From positions 1 to 8,472 of the forward strand of contig URTZ01000085.1 of NCBI GenBank assembly GCA_900550825.1: 8,472 bases of DNA, given 5' to 3'. A program made the position numbers and the translations under genes. Under the pieces are notes generated by a model. The model had not been told where the DNA came from. It ran no database searches and worked only from the letters and a program-made list of their open reading frames with translations. The DNA comes from an uncultured Collinsella sp. (GTDB lineage Bacteria > Actinomycetota > Coriobacteriia > Coriobacteriales > Coriobacteriaceae). Numbering within the stretch: the first letter of the stretch is position 1; each line of letters opens with the position of its first letter. Positions 7,394-8,472 of the stretch are shown here, in pieces.

Positions 7394-7444
7394 GACGCGG
7401 CAGCGTGTTGCCTTGGTGACTAGATGCGAAAGGTCCAGGGCTGC

Positions 7445-7504
7445 ACGAATCGAAGGGACGGCGATAGTTCTATGATTCGTTCCACCTCGCGTGCTCGGTG
7501 GAAC
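7445..7504 (-). promoter_or_regulatory. Structured 5' leader of glgB
   Basis: Between the possible glgB promoter and its start are two perfect inverted repeats: GTTCCACC/GGTGGAAC (7479-7486 and 7497-7504, 10-base loop) and ACGAATC/GATTCGT (7445-7451 and 7474-7480). They share two bases (7479-7480), so full pairing of both at once is not possible. A T-rich stretch does not follow. I do not recognise a known riboswitch or T-box core. It may be a leader regulating the operon, or a remnant attenuator. Confidence 0.4.
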
Positions 7505-7518
7505 TTTCGGCAGAAACT

Positions 7519-7527
7519 ACCATAACA
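7519..7527 (-). promoter_or_regulatory. Possible extended -10 promoter for the glg operon
   Basis: The minus strand has TGTTATGGT, which fits the extended -10 pattern TGnTAnnnT. No good -35 lies 17 bases upstream (CCATAA). A start near 7512 would give a leader of about 120-135 bases containing the two inverted repeats. It is the best minus-strand candidate I found between the divergent genes, but only by eye. Confidence 0.3.
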
Positions 7528-7614
7528 CCTGTACATTACTTTTATGGAGGAAAGTGGTTTTGCGGCGGCTTTTAATCGGTGAGCGCCATGTTTAGACCAC
7601 TGACAGATTTGCGA

Positions 7615-7640
7615 TGGTAAAACTCTTGACAGTTTTACCA
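7615..7640. promoter_or_regulatory. Perfect 10-bp inverted repeat (operator 1) around a TTGACA box
   Basis: The arms TGGTAAAACT (7615-7624) and AGTTTTACCA (7631-7640) are perfect inverted copies separated by CTTGAC. The spacer plus the first base of the right arm forms a consensus -35 box TTGACA (7626-7631) reading toward the HAD gene. This geometry is what a dimeric repressor blocking a promoter would use. The regulator is not identifiable from the window. Confidence 0.7.
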
Positions 7641-7657
7641 ATTAGGGTTTTTAGATT
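7626..7657 (+). promoter_or_regulatory. Probable promoter of the HAD gene
   Basis: TTGACA (7626-7631) is an exact -35 consensus. Downstream, TTTTAG lies at a 17-base spacing (7649-7654), and the better-looking TTAGAT or TAGATT (7651-7657) lies at 19-20. The -10 is therefore poor or the spacing long, as often seen in regulated promoters. Transcription would start near 7660, just before operator 2. Confidence 0.45.
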
Positions 7658-7671
7658 GTTAGCTTGACGTT

Positions 7672-7702
7672 TGGTAAAACGTTTTTAGCAGGATGTTTAC
7701 CA
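7672..7702. promoter_or_regulatory. Second, imperfect inverted repeat (operator 2) of the same half-site
   Basis: TGGTAAAAC (7672-7680) repeats the first nine bases of operator 1, and GTTTACCA (7695-7702) is its inverted partner with one T missing. The arms are 14 bases apart. The left half-sites of the two operators start 57 bases apart. In RNA this would form a stem just before the HAD ribosome site. The sequence GTTTTTAG also occurs twice (7647-7654, 7681-7688). Confidence 0.55.
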
Positions 7703-7711
7703 TTTGACATT

Positions 7712-7717
7712 GAAAGG
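7712..7717 (+). promoter_or_regulatory. Ribosome-binding site deciding the HAD start
   Basis: GAAAGG lies 7 bases before the ATG at 7725-7727. It excludes the upstream in-frame TTG at 7704, which would place this site within the coding region. Confidence 0.65.
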
Positions 7718-7724
7718 TTCGTTT

Positions 7725-8414
7725 ATGCCCCAGACCGCCGCCCCCCATGTCGCTTTTATTTTCGATTGCGACGGCACGTTGGTTAATAGCACCCCCGTTT
7801 GGGCCTATGCCCAGCCAGAGTTATTGCACCGCCACGGTGTCGACGTGACGGTCGACGATTTTGCCCAGTTTGAGCATCTTTCGCTCGAGGACGAATGTCA
7901 GGCCTACCACGACACTTGGGGTATTGGCACAGGTGGTGAGGAGCTGTATCGCGAGCTGAGCGAGATCCTGATTGATGGCTACTCCAAGGTACCGCCGCGC
8001 GAAGGACTCTTGTCGTTTTTGGAGCAGGCGAAGGCGGCGGGCATTGCCATGTGCGTGGCCACGTCTACGCCGGCCGAGCTGGTGCAGTCTGCGCTCGCTG
8101 GTGCCGGGCTTGATGCCTACATGGAGTTTGTTACCACGACGGGCGAGGCCGGACGCTCCAAGCAGTTCCCGGATGTGTATGAACTTGCGCTGCGCCGCCT
8201 AGAGGAGTGCCACGGGCACAAGTTTGAGCGCGCGTGGGTGTTTGAGGATGCTGTTTTTGGTCTTAAGAGCTCTGGGGTCGCCGGCTTTAAGCGTGTGGGT
8301 ATTTATGACCCGCACGGTCGCATGAAGCGCGACGACGTGCGCGCCAACTGCGATATCTTTATCGATAGCTATGAGGACCTGGACCTGGCCCGCGTGCTTT
8401 CGTTTGAGGGATAG
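7725..8414 (+). CDS. HAD-superfamily hydrolase, subfamily IA, phosphoglycolate/beta-phosphoglucomutase-like
   Basis: This 229-residue protein is a predicted cytosolic phosphatase or phosphomutase of the haloacid dehalogenase superfamily. Motif I is FDCDGTLVNS (13-22), with nucleophile D14 and acid/base D16. A helical cap covers about 23-92. Motif II is CVATSTP (109-115), motif III Lys is K146 (SKQFPDVYELAL), and motif IV is FEDAVFGLKSSGVAGF (173-188) with E174/D175. The set is complete. I chose the ATG at 7725 because GAAAGG (7712-7717) lies 7 bases upstream; an in-frame TTG at 7704 would add MTLKGSF over this ribosome site and has none of its own. The substrate cannot be read from sequence. 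Divergence from a glycogen operon makes a sugar phosphate possible, but that is inference only. Confidence 0.9.
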   Translation: MPQTAAPHVAFIFDCDGTLVNSTPVWAYAQPELLHRHGVDVTVDDFAQFEHLSLEDECQAYHDTWGIGTGGEELYRELSEILIDGYSKVPPREGLLSFLEQAKAAGIAMCVATSTPAELVQSALAGAGLDAYMEFVTTTGEAGRSKQFPDVYELALRRLEECHGHKFERAWVFEDAVFGLKSSGVAGFKRVGIYDPHGRMKRDDVRANCDIFIDSYEDLDLARVLSFEG

Positions 8415-8423
8415 GCGAAGGCC

Positions 8424-8472
8424 GTGGCTTGCAAAGTACTGGTAGTCTGCGGCTCGCCCGTGGTGGCGAGCG
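8424..8472 (+). CDS. Possible start of a further gene, truncated by the window edge
   Basis: After the HAD stop, a GTG at 8424 opens a frame reading VACKVLVVCGSPVVAS (first residue Met if used as start), which runs off the right edge. A beta-strand followed by CGSP looks like the start of a nucleotide-binding or Rossmann-like protein. It weakly recalls thiamine diphosphokinase N-termini, but that is a guess. The ribosome site is poor: AAGG is only 2 bases from the GTG and AGGCG is 6 away. The same bases hold an inverted repeat GCTCGCC/GGCGAGC (8452-8458, 8465-8471), so this could instead be the first part of a terminator for the HAD gene. Confidence 0.3.
   Translation, partial: MACKVLVVCGSPVVAS

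Noticed and set aside
7441..7510. Possible tRNA or T-box in the glgB leader (TTCGATTC and AGGTGGAAC look suggestive)
   Set aside because: No acceptor stem or complete T-arm can be drawn, and the T-box core AGGGUGGNACC is not matched in context.
7544..7582. Plus-strand mini-frame of 12 codons (MEESGFAAAFNR)
   Set aside because: The GGAGG lies inside the frame and not upstream, and nothing suggests a leader peptide role.
7420..7641. Minus-strand 73-codon frame in the glgB upstream gap
   Set aside because: It needs a TTG start inside operator 1, has no ribosome site and overlaps the promoter candidate. The translation resembles no family I know.

Overview
The window looks like a piece of a high-GC Coriobacteriia chromosome, most likely Collinsella or a near relative. 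This is judged from the GC-rich codon use, the mix of actinobacterial and Firmicutes-type gene content (a GlgC/GlgD pair) and general protein character. No marker gene here fixes the genus.

Almost all of it is one glycogen operon on the minus strand. Read in the direction of transcription (right to left) it is glgB (branching enzyme, 7393-5093), glgP (glycogen phosphorylase, 4997-2571), glgC (ADP-glucose pyrophosphorylase catalytic subunit, 2462-1314), glgD (its non-catalytic partner, 1309-182) and the first 30 codons of glgA (glycogen synthase, 91-1, running off the left edge). GlgC/GlgD make ADP-glucose, GlgA elongates, GlgB branches, and GlgP returns glucose-1-phosphate. Synthesis and breakdown are thus encoded on what looks like one transcript. 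glgC and glgD are only 4 bases apart and probably translationally coupled. The other gaps are 90-108 bases and hold hairpins or a possible internal promoter.

Right of glgB is a gap of about 330 bases (7394-7724). On the glgB side it has a possible extended -10 box and a leader that can fold. On the other side it has two closely spaced inverted repeats built from TGGTAAAAC-type half-sites, one of them with a consensus TTGACA -35 box exactly in its spacer. These sites precede a divergent plus-strand HAD-superfamily phosphatase gene (7725-8414). The last about 50 bases may begin another plus-strand gene or hold a hairpin.

The most unusual features are in GlgB. It carries an 86-residue Lys/Ala-rich, histone-H1-like C-terminal tail, and it lacks the His that is normally conserved in GH13 region I (DWVPGGF in place of DWVPGHF/DWVPAHF). 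The double operator next to the HAD gene is the best regulatory lead. I see no IS element, CRISPR array, tRNA or rRNA.
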